This document shows positions 11,181 through 22,185 of a DNA stretch of 64,000 bases, in pieces. Position numbers and translations under genes: made by a program. The stretch comes from Taudactylus pleione (Eukaryota > Chordata > Amphibia > Anura > Myobatrachidae). How positions within the stretch are numbered: position 1 is the first letter of the stretch; the number at the start of each line of letters is the position of its first letter. The DNA lies in assembly GCA_031769625.1 (NCBI GenBank), contig JAUIMM010000887.1:526001-590000 (forward strand), given 5' to 3'. Below the pieces are notes generated by a model that worked only from the letters and a program-made list of their open reading frames with translations, had not been told where the DNA came from and did not search any database.

Positions 11181-12156
11181 CCTGAGTAACCTCAATGACC
11201 AACCTGCTCCTCAGCCCGCTCCAAGTTACCTTCATTTTGGCTGTCAGACTGCTCATTTTGCTTTCAGTTCAGGGTCCTGCTCCAGCCATGGTAGCCAGTT
11301 TAATGCGTGCTGCCTGCTCCTCAGGCTTTTTGGCTCTTCTTCTTCTTCCCGAGCACTTGACACAGCCACACGCAGAGAGAATGTGCAGCGTGACATCATC
11401 ACTGGGGAATCCTGGACCCACACTGCAGCTTCAGCCCAGTATCTTGCAGGGGCATGTCAATCAAGGTGCAGGCCTCACCCACATGCCCGATCAGCAGCAG
11501 CAGCGTCCTATGTCCGATAGATGCATGGTGAGACAGAGTAGTGTTTACCAGGTCTCCTCCAGACCTGGTAAAAAAAATTGATTTGGGGCTGGGGGAACTG
11601 TGGTACCTGCACTGTAAGTTACTCTGCCCCTGCTACATGGAAGTACAGCCAGAAAGAGACTGAGTCGTCCCTGTGTCATATAGTGACATACACCAGCGCA
11701 TGCCGCCAGTCCTCCTGCTCAGCGTTAATACAGAGCCAGCTGCAGTTAGTGTTTGGCTGGCTTTAAGTAGGGGATGTATTAAGGGCTGTCCTTTGTCAGA
11801 CAGCCTTTAAACAGCATCAAGGCACGCCTCCGCCCTCAGCTCTGCTGTCCTGCTGAACTTACATTGTGAAAGTACGAGAAAACTTTGCGTCCAAACAGAT
11901 GAATGAGGCGAAAAGATTGCAGTGGCGAATGCATTTTGCTGGCCGCGACTTTTCACCTCTAATTGAATCCGTCCATAAGAGAGTTATTTTCTCTTTTCGT
12001 TCTACATACTGTTATACTCTCATGGATGCACCTCCAATATTGAATTGTCTCACCTGCATCGGGTGCTAATTTTTATACATTTTAGATAAGACCTACATTA
12101 ATCCTTCCTGTGCTTCAGGTAATCACCTCCCCTCCTCCCTTTGGGACACAAGACTT
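11181..12156. other. Unassigned DNA after minisatellite
   Basis: Moderately GC-rich, apparently single-copy within the window. The ORFs at 11195-11581 and 11578-11766 have no recognisable domain. No supported gene. Confidence 0.4.
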
Positions 12157-12159
12157 TCA

Positions 12160-12768
12160 GGACCTGATTCAGACCTGCTCGCAAGCGGCAGCTCGCTCGT
12201 ACGCCTCCGATGTTGTCAAACCGCACATGCATAAGCTTTGTTCTGCGTATGCACGAACTACTCAGAGCGATCGGAATCCGCTTGCTCACCCAGTAAAGAC
12301 AGCCCAGTGTAATGAGTGACAGGAGAGGCCGTTTGTGGGTGGTAACAGGGGCGGGACACTAATAATGGGGGAGTGGAGGTACGAACGCAGGCGTGCCTGA
12401 GTGTAGCAACGCCGTTTCAGAGGCGTGCATAATTATCAGCCAGCATCACAGAACACGTCACCTGCCTGTTTTTTACACTGAAGTCCTTGCAGTGCTTGCG
12501 GTAAGGTAAGGCAACTACAAGCGCTGAGAGCCCTTCAGATGGTCCTCGATGTACCAATGTTTTAATACACTTCCAGGAGATGACGTGTGCTAGTGAGCGT
12601 CTCTACATATGCTAATGGGCATCTCTAGAAACAAAGTGATCACTTGTCAACACAAAGTGGGCGTGCTTATGCATTTCCAAGCAAGCGCCTGCAATGCCGT
12701 CACTTAGCCGAATTTGCATACGCTGGGTGCGAGTGATCGCATCTAGCGAGCGGCTCTGAATGAGCTCC
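12160..12768. mobile_element. MITE, GGRCCTGATTCAG family
   Basis: The ends are GGACCTGATTCAGACCTG (12160) and GGCTCTGAATGAGCTCC (ending 12768), 609 bp. The flanks TCA and TTA differ at one of three bases. Near the left end lies CGCAAGCGGCAGCTCGCTCG; the interior includes AGGCGTGCCTGA and GGAGATGACGTGTG, shared with the copies at 23831 and 55695. Confidence 0.82.
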
Positions 12769-12771
12769 TTA

Positions 12772-15240
12772 GTATATATTTGCCAGAATATGAATGCAGT
12801 ACTGCATAATAACAATGTATATAAATGCAGAAAAAAATACTAACACATTCTTTTACTTGATGTTACTTTATTATACAAATTTTAAGGTGTCATCGACAAT
12901 TTTTTTTTTAAATAACACCAAGCAGAATGCAGATTTTTTCTTTTCTGCTGCAACCTGAGAGCTGTCTGTTGGAAGACATGCCATATACAAACACACAGTA
13001 ATATACTATTTGCATATTATCGGTCTTTCAAATGTAAACTCCCATTAAGTCTATTCCTAAACCTCAGAGTGTAATTAGGGAGATTATTTGACTAAAGTTA
13101 AATGTTTGCATCTTTTATATCCACATTACTGGGATTTTTCAAATAATTGCACAAGATATTTAATCTTGTCGTGTGTATAATTCTCCATCTCTATCAGTGG
13201 TGGCACTGGGACCTAGTACATGCGGCCCCTAATGTAATAGTCTGTTTCCTGGCTCTAACTGATGAAACTGATATGTATCTCCTGTTCTCCCGCTGAACAG
13301 CTGACACATATAGAAAAATGTATTAGAGGGAGGTGTTCATATTTATTTGTGCTGTTTATTGTTTACATGAATCTGTAAACATACAGTGAATGCACACATT
13401 TAGATAGCCTCTTCTGAAATGATAATGGCCAACCCATCAAAATGTGGCAGGGACCCTGCCCACAGGACCCAGCTGTTACCTGTTCCCAGCGTCTGGTCCC
13501 AGGAAGAGGTAAAAAATCTCTCTCTGTGAGGCAGCCATACTCCTATCTGTGCTGGTAAATAATAGCTGCCAGGGCTAATGTGCATTATTAATGTAGCCAG
13601 AAAGGGATACAGCCCATATAATACTATCTATGGAGTATTTTCAATTTGAAGGTTATAAATGAATTTAGAGCTATTTATATCAGTTTAACGGTTTTAAAAT
13701 GTATTTAAGGTAATTATTAGGATGTTTATGGTACAATATGGAAGGTTATACAATTGTTTGGGTATGAAATAAGTTTTATGAAATAAAGTAGATTAAACTT
13801 AACTAGACCAAATAGACAAGTGGTGTCTGTATTGTAAATACATGTCTATATTTCATCACTGATTAAATACACTATAGCAGTAATATGCATATATAAATTA
13901 AGATAAATCCTTGATGGTGACTTTATCCTTTAAAGGAAATATTGACTTTAGTTAATAATATGTTATCATCTTATTATATACCCAATAAAGAGTCTTCCAC
14001 AGCACATACATTCCAAAGACCTTCAGCTTCCAAGGGCAGTTAAACCTGTGTTGTACGTTTAGTCATTACTGCACAGGCACCTACCACTATGATGGTGACA
14101 GTGGGATAGCCACAGGTAATAATGACCTGTATCATTTTCTGTATCCTGTATGTATTCTGCATAGAAAATTGCGTCACTCATTTGTTATGGTATAGTGCCT
14201 AATTTAAACTCTTCTGTATGAATAGATATCTGCATAGTACCACTTACATTATTAGCAGGAATTTAAACAGTCTTTTTTATATTACTCTAACCACTCGCTC
14301 TGGTGGAATAGTGATTAGATTTTTAGCTAGTACATATACTCAGCCCACTCAAGGTGCAAAGTCTATAGGTATTTTGAAATATGTGCAAACTAAAATACAA
14401 AGCAAAGATGGGCCTGGAGCAAAGATGGGCCTGGAGCAAAGATGTGCCTGTCATTATTATCAACATGTCTGGTGCATTTGGAGCAAATACTGTCTGCAGC
14501 AGTCATCTCAGTCACCATTATTATGCATATAAGATGCAGTTCCCAACTATTCCTTTCTATTGTTTTTTATGCTTCATTATTTTGAGATCTTAGCAGTGCA
14601 AAGGATCAGTGCATCTCTATGATTACTGCATCCATGTGTGACATTACAGCACAAATTAATTTTGTTTGTGTAATTAATGACAATTACAACAGCAGGAGAT
14701 ACAGCAGCTGATATTAGACTGCGGATGTAGTTTTGCCACTTGTATAACACTTATTAAATATATGACCTTATATAGAGAGCGGGCTCTATGCTCTTTCCTT
14801 TGCCTGATATTGTTATTATGAGCTCTTCTGTTAACAAAATGTTTATAATGCAAGAAAATATTTGATAACATTTGGAACCTTACCTAATTGTGTAACCTTG
14901 AATAATGCTTATTGTTATAGAATGTCTTTATAATTTCCCACATACACATAAACATACTATGTTTATAAACATAAGTGTCGCAAAGGACAAATAATTGGCT
15001 TATCTTCTTCTCAGCTAGAGCTCTTGCCACGTTACAATATGAACGTGTGGACATTAATAAAACATTTGTGATTCCAGGCTTTGCAAGCAGTTAGTACATT
15101 CCATATTATGCTAATCGATTAAGCTTTGGGAGATTTTCAGATTCCGATTTGTTCTAAAGTCAGAGATGGCCACTGAAAGTACTTTTAATCTGTATTTTTC
15201 ATTTAAAGACGCATTTTACCGGTGTTCACAGTTGTATCTA
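12772..15240. other. AT-rich, mostly unique DNA (possible intron or 3' flank)
   Basis: A long AT-rich stretch with little repeat content, lying downstream (minus-strand sense) of the exon at 15274-15560. It could be the 3' UTR and flank of that gene. No further exon was recognised. Segment 14256-14330 (GCAGGAATTTAAACAGTC) is repeated with changes at 16968-17040, a short dispersed repeat. Confidence 0.45.
14399..14452. repeat. 17-bp triplicate
   Basis: AAAGATGGGCCTGGAGC is present in three consecutive copies, the last with one change (ATGTGCCTG). Confidence 0.85.
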
Positions 15241-15273
15241 TATATACATATATATATATATATATGCATCTTC

Positions 15274-15560
15274 TTAAACTACTTCTTTTTTCTTGGGTTT
15301 TGGGGGTGGTGGAGGTTCATCATCTTCGTCATCCTCATCATCAGAGCTGCCACATAGTCGGTCATAGATTACAATGCAGACACCAGTTAGCCATGCTACC
15401 ACTGTGCCGGAACCAAAGATAACAAACCCAACCAGCATGAGGAATATGTAGTCTTTCTGATATAGGTTGGTGAAGCACATTAGGTTGATATGTTTCTCTG
15501 TATCTTTGAGCAGCTCCCCGTGGATTTGCAGAGGGGTTGTGCATGTCATATTTTCTTCAT
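15274..15560 (-). CDS. Last exon of an LRR-type membrane protein (partial)
   Basis: Minus-strand coding exon with a good acceptor: a pyrimidine-rich tract and TTTGCAG end at 15561, then coding runs to a TAA. The peptide begins EENMTCTTPLQIHGELLKD and continues to NLMC. C-x2-P-x3-H-G-x2-L-...-C fits the second half of a leucine-rich-repeat C-terminal cap (LRRCT). Next comes one hydrophobic helix (IFLMLVGFVIFGSGTVVAWL) of about 25 residues, then a short tail with an acidic run, five prolines and a lysine cluster, ending KKKEVV. The layout implies a type I single-pass protein at the cell surface with a cytoplasmic tail. Upstream exons with the repeats lie beyond or are not recognised in this window. 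The terminal E-V-V could be a class III PDZ ligand (inference). Which LRRC/LRTM-type gene it is cannot be decided. The low-complexity tail and a complete, undamaged frame argue for a real gene over a transposon. Confidence 0.65.
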
Positions 15561-15774
15561 CTGCAAATTACAGGTAGAAAACAGCAGGGAGTCAAATTTA
15601 TACAGTAGCTCTCTTACAATACTAAACAAAATAGGGGATATTTATGAAAATTTGTTCACAGGTAAAGTGTATTGTAACCCATAACAACAATCCCTCACTT
15701 CTTTAGAATGTATCTAAAATATATCTGTTAAACTGACACAGGAACTTAATTTTTTCCTAGTTTACCAGTTTACA

Positions 15775-15947
15775 GGGTCTATTTATTAAATCTTGGATGG
15801 AGATAAAGTGAACAGAGATAAAGTGCCAGCCAATCAGTTCCTAACTGTCATGTCACAGGCTGTGTTTGAAAAATAACAGGAGCTGGTTGGCTGGTACGCT
15901 ATCTCTGCCCATTTAATCTCTATCCAAGGCTTAGTAAAAAGACCCCC
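15775..15947. mobile_element. Foldback MITE
   Basis: The ends are GGGTCTATTTATTAAATC and TTAGTAAAAAGACCCCC, with long imperfect inverted arms: GGAGATAAAGTGAACAG, CCAGCCAATCAGTTCCTAAC and AGGAGCTGGTTGGCTGG pair across a centre near 15860. It has no coding capacity. The design is that of a Tourist/Harbinger-like foldback element; a target duplication was not clear. Confidence 0.75.
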
Positions 15948-16040
15948 TATATTTTTAAACATCCCACTAGGTTCCAGGTAATTGCAACTGGACCACATTT
16001 AAGATTATTCCTTGTTGAGCACGAATGACAATGACAATCT

Positions 16041-16965
16041 CATAGAAACATAGAATTTGACGGCAGATAAGAACCACTTGGCCCATCTAGTCTGCCCCAT
16101 TTTTAAACATATTATTACTTCAACCCTTATTGATCATTACTTCTTCTGAAGGATATCCTTATGTCTATCCCATGCATGTTTAAATTGCTCTACTGTCTTA
16201 GCCTCTACCACCTCTGATGGGAAGCTATTCCACTTGTCCACTACCATTTCTGTGAAGTAATTCTTCCTCAAATTTCCCCTGAACCTATCACCCTCCAGTT
16301 TTAGATCATGTCCTCTTGTTCTAATACTTCTCTTTCTTTGAAGAATGTCTCCTTCCTTTACCTTGTTAAAACCATTTATATATTTGAACGTTTCTATCAT
16401 GTCCCCCCTATCCCCTCTCTGCTCCAACCTATACATATTAAGATCTTTTAGTCTTTCCTGGTATGTTTTGTGGTGTAGGCCTTGCACCATTTTAGTTGCC
16501 CTTCTTTTGTACAGTCTCTAATGTATTAATATCCTTCTGGAGATATGGCCTCCAGAACTGAACACAGTATTCGAGATGAGGATGTACCAGTGACCTATAC
16601 AGTGGTATTATCACTTCTTTATTTCTATTACTGATTCCTCTTCCTATGCAACTGAGCATATGACTTGCCATCCTCATTGCTTTGTTACAATGTTTGCTTG
16701 CCTTTAAGTCACCTGAAATAGTGACTTCTAGATCCCTTTCCTCTTCAGTACTTTCCAGTATAGTGCCATTAATACTATATTTAGCTGTTGAAGTTTTGAG
16801 ACCCAAGTGCATGATCTTGCATTTTTTGGCATTAAACTGTAGTAGCCGTGTTCTTGACCACTCCTCTAGTCTACCTAGATCATCAATCATTTGTTTTAAC
16901 CCTCCGGTGTGTCTACCCTGTTGCATACCTTTGTATCATCTGCAAAAAGGCAGATGATAAGTAGC
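16041..16965 (-). pseudogene. 5'-truncated LINE, RT C-terminal part
   Basis: Minus-strand reading gives LFADDTK near 16935-16955, the (F/Y)ADD catalytic box of a reverse transcriptase. Then follow KMQQG-type sequence, GLKQMIDDLGRLEEWSRTRL, QFNAKKCKIMHLG, YRSLVHPHLEYCVQFWRPY and (after a frame break near 16490) YQERLKDLNMYRLEQRGDRG and FTEMVVDKWNSFPSEVVEAK. This is the RT thumb and C-terminal region of a Jockey/CR1/L2-group LINE. The 3' tail at 16041-16100 (CATAGAAACATAGAATTTGA) is typical of such elements. Everything 5' of the catalytic box is missing, as in ordinary 5' truncation. At least one frameshift; non-functional. Confidence 0.85.
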
Positions 16966-17055
16966 AGGTATTTAAACAGTCTTTTTTTATTACTCTGATC
17001 ACTCTCTCTGGCATAATAGTGATTAGCTTTTTCGCAATTGCCATAGATTTTATTG

Positions 17056-17065
<10 letters not shown>

Positions 17066-17090
<25 letters not shown>

Positions 17091-17101
17091 ATGTGTGTGT
17101 A

Positions 17102-17136
<35 letters not shown>
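17066..17136. repeat. TA/TG microsatellite
   Basis: Runs of TA with a TGTGTG interruption. It abuts the end of a Penelope-like terminal region; such TA tracts sit at the ends of nearly every Penelope-like piece in the window. Confidence 0.9.
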
Positions 17137-17138
<2 letters not shown>

Positions 17139-17149
17139 ATTGATAGATA

Positions 17150-17343
17150 GTAGCAGCGGCCGGCACTCCAACACTCCAAATGGAAACTGGTTAAAGAAGC
17201 CCAGGTGCACACTCCAGGCAGGAAGCCCAGAACTGGCCCCCTCACATGTAAAACAACCACCAAGGGCAGCACTCCAAGGACTTAAAAGAACAATAAGGGT
17301 CACATCCAAAGACCAATTACACCAACGTTTCAGATGTTTATTA
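17150..17343 (-). mobile_element. Penelope-like terminal region with hammerhead-like block
   Basis: On the minus strand, ATGTAATAAACATCTGAAACG leads into TTGGTGTAATTGG and then GAGTGCTGCCC and GAGTGCCGGCCGCTGC before the TA tract. The TCTGAAACGTTGG block corresponds to the box II side of the hammerhead-like motifs described elsewhere here; box I is degenerate. It adjoins the inverted RT piece at 17344, so it may be target DNA from an older Penelope copy or part of the same complex insertion. Confidence 0.45.
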
Positions 17344-17577
17344 CATCTGTTAGCTTAGAAGTAAACCTAAGATTGTAATTATTTACATTTAGAGAGACCA
17401 TAAAGTTTTCCCATTCTGCCTCACTGCCTTGCCATACAATGAGCACATCATCTATATAGCGTTTATACAGCTTAATGTACTTAATAAACGGATTATTGTT
17501 ATATATCTCATTCATCTCCAATTTTCCAAGGTATAGATTCGCGAAACTTGGCGCATAAGGTGTACCCATCGCCGTTC
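17344..17577 (-). pseudogene. Penelope-like RT core, inverted segment
   Basis: On the minus strand this reads AMGTPYAPSFANLYLGKLE and then YKRYIDDVLIVWQG, the RT motifs of Penelope-like elements with an intact YIDD catalytic box, ending in LRFTSKL. It is about 230 bp and opposite in direction to the downstream part of the same element at 17578. The 21-bp stretch coding RFTSKL occurs at both junctions: once at the end of this inverted piece and once at the start of the forward piece. This is the geometry of a 5' inversion. Confidence 0.8.
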
Positions 17578-18597
17578 GTTAGGTTTACTTCTAAGCTAAA
17601 TAAGAATCAGATAGAATTTTTAGATTTAGTGTTGGATTCCAACGAGGTACATAGTGATCGTAAAGTGGCGACTTCTACTCATCTGAAAAAAGTGGATAGT
17701 AATAGTTACGTCCATTATGAGAGCTGTCATTTGAGAAAATGGGTCTTGAATAATCCCTATTCGCAATTTTATAAGGCTAAGGAGGAATTGTCATGATGAC
17801 ATGAAGTATGGTGAACAAGCAGAAATATATAGTAAAAGATTTCTGGAAAAAAAGTATCCCATCTCTTTAATAGATAGATGTAAAGAGCGGGCAAAAAAAG
17901 TGATTAGAGATTCTCTATTGTCTTACAAAGTAAGAGCTAAACCTGTAAGTGATTTGTTTATCCCCTTTGTGACCAAGTTTAACACAGAAAGCTGTAAAAT
18001 TTGAGAAATTCTAGAGAAGCATTGGGACGTTCTGTCTTTAGATCCGGTGTTGTAGGAGACCGCAAGTAGTTTTCAAAAGAGCTCGTACTTTGAAGAATAG
18101 CCTAGCCCCGAGTAATTTATGTAGTACAAGTAGTGACAATTGGTTAAGTCTTACTAAAGGGTTTTTTCCGTGCAATAAGTGCAAAATATGCAGATATGCG
18201 AGTGAAGAAAGGAATAAATTCTGGAACTCTAAAAATAGTAAATCATGGGAAATAAAAACTCGTTTGACCTGTTTGACTACCCATGTTACATACATATTAG
18301 AATGTAAATGTGGGAAACGCTATATTGAAAAAAACAAAACGTCCACTAAAAATTAGAATTCTAGAGCACACTAGAAATATTGTAAATAATGTTCAAAACC
18401 ATAGTGTACCTAAACATTTCTTTACCTGTTGCAATTCAAAGTTAGACAATTTTGCCTTTAAAGCTATCGAGCATGTTAGCCTGGATAAAAGAGGAGGGGA
18501 TATTTTGAAACTACTGTCCAAAAGAGAAACCTTTTGGATATACTCTTTGAATACGTTGGTTCCGCTTGGACTCAATGAGACTTATGATATAACGTAA
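17578..18597 (+). pseudogene. Penelope-like element 1: linker and GIY-YIG endonuclease
   Basis: The plus-strand frame begins RFTSKLNKNQIEFLDL, continues VHYESCHLRKWVLN (17720), then after a frame change EQAEIYSKRFLEKKYPISLI (17815), then FFPCNKCKICRYA (18165), VTYILECKCGKRYIEK (18280) and, after another break, LNTLVPLGLNETYDIT and a stop at 18595. The C-terminal part is a GIY-YIG endonuclease. The second motif reads YIE where YIG is expected, a catalytic-domain substitution. At least three frame breaks (near 17796, 18005-18060 and 18340) make it non-functional. The RT lies inverted just upstream. Confidence 0.87.
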
Positions 18598-18936
18598 TTT
18601 CTGCACTGAGTCTGTATGGTAAATTGTTCTCCCTATGACACATTGTTGTTGAGCTGCGGGCGACAATGTTGTTATTTTCTAATGGGTCGATAGTTTTCCA
18701 ACAGTGATATGATTACTGTTCAACCTTGTTCCCCCCCTTTTTAAACACATATGTTTATATCGAATATTCTAGTTTTATTTGTTGATTGATAATTTAATTT
18801 GTAGTAATAAGGTATCATATGTAAAGTAGAGGTGGCTACTGTGATGAAACATGATTTTTTATGAATTTTTATATATTTCTGTATGTTTATATATTTGTTT
18901 ACTGTCCAGTTTATAAAATAAGTGGGTTTATCTGTA

Positions 18937-19393
18937 CAGGTTGAGTCTCCCATATCCAAAATGCTTGGGACCAGGGGTATTTTGGACAACGGAATATTCT
19001 GTATTTTGGAATAATTGCATACCATAATGAAATATCTTGGGAATGGGACCCAAATATACACACAGAATGCATTTATGTGTTATAAAGACCTTATACACAC
19101 AGCCTGCAGGTCATTTTATACAAAATTATCAATCATTTTGTGGCTCAAACAAAGTTTATGTACAGATATGAAATTAATTTATGTTTCATATACACCTTAC
19201 ACTCACAGCCTGAAGGTAATTTTATACAATATTTTTTTATAATTCGTGCCTTTTACAAAGTTTGTGCACATTGAACCATCAAAAATCAAAGATTTCATTA
19301 TCTGAGTCATGCCAAAAAAATTCCGTATTTTGGAATATTCCGTATTTTGGAATATTCCGTATTTCGGAAAATTTGGATATGAGACTCAACCTG
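18937..19393 (+). mobile_element. Tigger7/MER44-like MITE, TA duplication
   Basis: The ends are CAGGTTGAGTCTCCCATATCC and GGATATGAGACTCAACCTG, flanked by TA on both sides (18935-18936 and 19394-19395). The interior follows the order of mammalian MER44/Tigger7 elements as I recall them (ATGCTTGGGACCA, ATATCTTGGGAATGGGACCC, TGTTTCATATACACCTTA, CATTGAACCATCA). A second copy in opposite orientation lies at 47113-47554. Pogo/Tc1-mariner superfamily, non-coding. Confidence 0.87.
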
Positions 19394-19897
19394 TATAAAT
19401 TTACCTTTGTAGGTTTTATATATTTTTAAATTCTGGTTAAATATAAAGTGGTGTCTCCATTCGTTTCAGACAGTAAATACTTATTAGTATTTTTTATTTT
19501 TGTAACCATGGAGAGATATTATATGTAAACTAGAAGTGGCTACTATGATGAAACATGAATTTTATATGTTTATTTTCTATTAATAGGTCTATTTGTGTAT
19601 ATATTTACTTTTGAAATGGTAAATATATATTTTTAATGTCTAGTTTAATAGTTTTTTTAATGATAAATTGGTGACTTTATTTGTTTCAGACAGTAAATAC
19701 TTGCTAGTATTTGTATTTTTGTAACCATTATCTATGAATTGTCATTTATTGTATGAGGGTTTAAGTTTCAGTGTTAAATATGTTTGATACTGTTATAAGC
19801 ACAAATGGCATCATAGTATCTATTCTTGTGATTAACGATAGTCAATGTTGCTAATTAGTGAATTAATGTATAAAAGAGGAGCAGTTCTCAGAATAAG

Positions 19898-19947
19898 CCA
19901 CATCCCCTGAAGAAGTCCCAATAGAGACGAATCGCGTTGGGCATGGC
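19898..19947 (+). ncRNA. Hammerhead-ribozyme-like motif (box II mutated)
   Basis: Box I CTGAAGA (19907-19913) fits CUGANGA. Stem II is AGTCCC-AATA-GAGAC with one mismatch. Box II reads GAAT in place of GAAA, followed by CGCGTTGGGC. The flanks CCACATCCC and GGGCATGG can form stem I. It lies in the 3' region of a Penelope-like element, where hammerheads are known. The box II change suggests loss of activity. Confidence 0.55.
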
Positions 19948-20170
19948 TTGGCTTATGGTCCCAGCGTGGATTTCCCTGCTTGAGTTCTTACCAGCCCCAT
20001 GGTGGATGCTGTATGTCATGGAGACACAGGGGGATCGAGGAGGCTGAGTGTTTATGCCGTTTTATCGACTTTGAAATGCATGTGAGCTATGCTCTTTTAG
20101 TAAAGTGTTGTGACATACTGTATTACTTACGTGTGCGCTCTCCTCCTTTGTGTGTATATATATATATGTA

Positions 20171-20205
<35 letters not shown>

Positions 20206-20209
<4 letters not shown>

Positions 20210-20763
20210 GTTGTGGTTCCGGGCTCGCGCACAGTGTGGTTACCCTGGATGTTAATTTCAGTGCAGATGTCTTTAAAATGAGAAAAGAGTTTATATCCAA
20301 CGAACACTTGAATCCTTCAAGTATGAGGAGGCAGCAGTCCTTTCCGTATAACCATATGGCAATCAGATGAATGAGATCTGGAAAGAATGGGTGGAAAGGG
20401 CATGAGCCAAATAGTGTGATAAATTAGGAATAATTGTGCCCGTGCTCGAAAAACAATAGTGTGCGTGCCAAATAAAAAATCTTTTAGGCTTATCTGAAAC
20501 TATGTCTGGGAGATGCAGATGATGAAATGGACCCAGGATTCAAGTACCTGGGAGACCTTAATGAAGAGGGCTCGAGCCAGAGCCAGATAAGAGAAAGAAA
20601 ATATAGTGTAGTATTTCCTTTTTGTAAATAAGCTAATTTATATTAGCCTATTTGTATCAAGGGAAAGGGGATATAAGAACATATAAACAAGCTGATATAA
20701 ATAGTAAAAATAAAGTGCTTATCTGCAAGGTAGTCACAATTTCCTTTTAAGAGAGGCTGGTAT
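20206..20763. other. Unassigned, probably Penelope-related leader
   Basis: After the TA tract, GAAGTTGTGGTTCCGGGCTC resembles the start of a Penelope-like terminal region (compare CCCGCTCCGGGCTCAGCG at 24570). The short frame LDVNFSADVFKMRKEFISNE at 20250 may belong to the element's 5' leader. No firm gene. Confidence 0.35.
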
Positions 20764-20806
20764 TTTCCAACATGTTTCGTCCTGTTGGACTTCCTCAGGG
20801 GTCCCC
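20764..20806 (-). ncRNA. Hammerhead-ribozyme-like motif, complete core
   Basis: Minus strand: box I CTGAGGA (20798-20792), stem II AGTCC-AACA-GGAC with four perfect pairs, box II GAAAC (20779-20774 region), then ATGTTGG. AACATGTT is a palindrome, so stem III would be very short or formed between two molecules. All conserved core nucleotides (CUGANGA and GAAA) are present. Stem I pairing with the flanks is weak, so activity is uncertain. Confidence 0.6.
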
Positions 20807-21029
20807 TTTTCCTTGATACTTTGTAATATAGCCCCCCTGTTTTGAGAAAATACCACAACTGATGATGGGTCTTTTTTTGGTCTAAAGCCCGTCACTGACA
20901 TATGTGGAAGCATCTGGGATAACAAGGGAATCTGGAGGAGTGGGAAATAAGATATATCTACATGCTATAATACAAGTGTCTTTATGGTATACACATCTAT
21001 ATACATTAGCCTATTTGAAGGGATAAGGC

Positions 21030-21115
21030 AGGCATGTCAATCATGTGGCCTGCGGGCCACATGCGGCCCGAATAAACATTTTATGCAGCCCAACAGTGTT
21101 CGCTGCTTTTTAGAC
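21030..21115. mobile_element. Fragment of a hAT-type element end
   Basis: GGCAGGCATGTCAATCATGTG followed by GGCCTGCGGGCCACATGCGG resembles the left end of hAT-Charlie-type repeats. The matching right end is absent, so this is a fragment. Confidence 0.4.
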
Positions 21116-21335
21116 ATTGCACAAGTCCACTTTAGAGAATGACCCTAATGTTAAATGGCTAAAGAAGTTGAAAAATCAATTACAAACTTATAAAACTGAT
21201 CTAATTAAGTTTAAAAAAGAGAAAAGGATGCAGGTTGATGCGGACTATGATTCCAATATGGTGTATCAATTTACGAGTGCTGGTAGACGTTTCGAGAATA
21301 ATAAATCTCTTTTCCGTAGGAACATTTTCGAGGCC

Positions 21336-22185
21336 CGTATTCAATTTGGAGCGAAAAGCCGGAATCGGCGAAAAAGTTTTGCGGATGACATCATTTCGCC
21401 AGGTGAAAAAGTATCGCCGTATTCAGTTTGAAAGACTTTCCGCATAGGCAGAAAGTCAATGCAATGTAATAGGCGAAAAAGTTTTGCCTATGAATAGCAA
21501 GCGGGAAAATTAGCAGAATTGGGGTTTTGGGGTACAACATTGCGGGAACCCCCGTGCAGCCTTAAGACAGTCCCCTAAAGGTAAACTGGATAAAAAAAAT
21601 TTTTTGAAAAGAGTTAAGAACACCCCAAAAAAATCACTTTAAATTTGGGGGCGAAAAAAAAAAGTTGGGGGACAAAGTTAAAAACTAGCAAACTAGCCTA
21701 CAGGGGGGTCCCCAAGTATGCCCCAGGTGTTTTTTTCATTGCAGTTGCTTTCTGCAGGTGGATTTTTCATGATTTTTTAAACTTAACTTTACCAACTTTT
21801 AAATATGCTGGCCCCCATTTTCACGTACCCCAAATTTGCAGCGAAAAAAACCTCCTGAATACTATTCTTCACCACTTATACAAAAACGCTATTTAGCAGC
21901 TATTGAGCCAGTTTAAAAACACCAAATACTTTCAGCAAGTCAAATCGGGGGTAACCATAGCTAACCCCCATGTCAGAGCATCTTTTGGGGGGTGTCAGGC
22001 TGATTTCCCAAAATCCGACATGACTTTCCGCTTAAGTTTCGCCGGGTCCCGTTTCCGCGTACTTTCAAATTGAATATGGGGATAAGCGGGCACGCGCGCA
22101 ATACTTTTCCGCCTGCAAAACAGGCGAAGTAGGTGAAAAGTCCGGGAGGCGGAAAAGTATTGAGGGTCCGCTCAAATTGAATATG
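21336..22185. mobile_element. MITE with CGTATTCAATTTG ends
   Basis: The ends are CGTATTCAATTTGGAGCG and CGCTCAAATTGAATATG, 850 bp. The flanks GCC and GCT fit a 3-bp duplication with one change. Excision leaves the host frame reading FEASNE, so the boundaries are well supported. The interior holds several GGCGAAAAG and TCCGCC-type segments and short runs of CCCC/GGGG. Harbinger-like by ends and duplication length (inference). Confidence 0.82.

Larger units (their letters stand above)
18598..20205 (+). mobile_element. Penelope-like element 1: 3' region
   Basis: AT-rich non-coding tail after the stop codon. It contains internal direct repeats: TTTCAGACAGTAAATACTT occurs at about 19466 and 19686, and GATGAAACATGA occurs near 18842 and 19547. 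A Tigger7-like MITE is inserted at 18937-19393. The tail closes with a hammerhead-like motif at about 19900, a terminal region and a TA tract (20155-20204). Confidence 0.6.

Noticed and set aside
10071..11520. Long proline/serine-rich ORFs on both strands
   Set aside because: They follow a C/T-rich minisatellite with few stop codons; the peptides mirror the DNA repeat and no domain or splice structure is seen.
17057..17309. Minus-strand ORFs with YIYIY and HIYTH runs
   Set aside because: Chance frames running through TA/TG microsatellite into a Penelope terminal region. Only the short LFADDTK segment near 16945 is real LINE coding.
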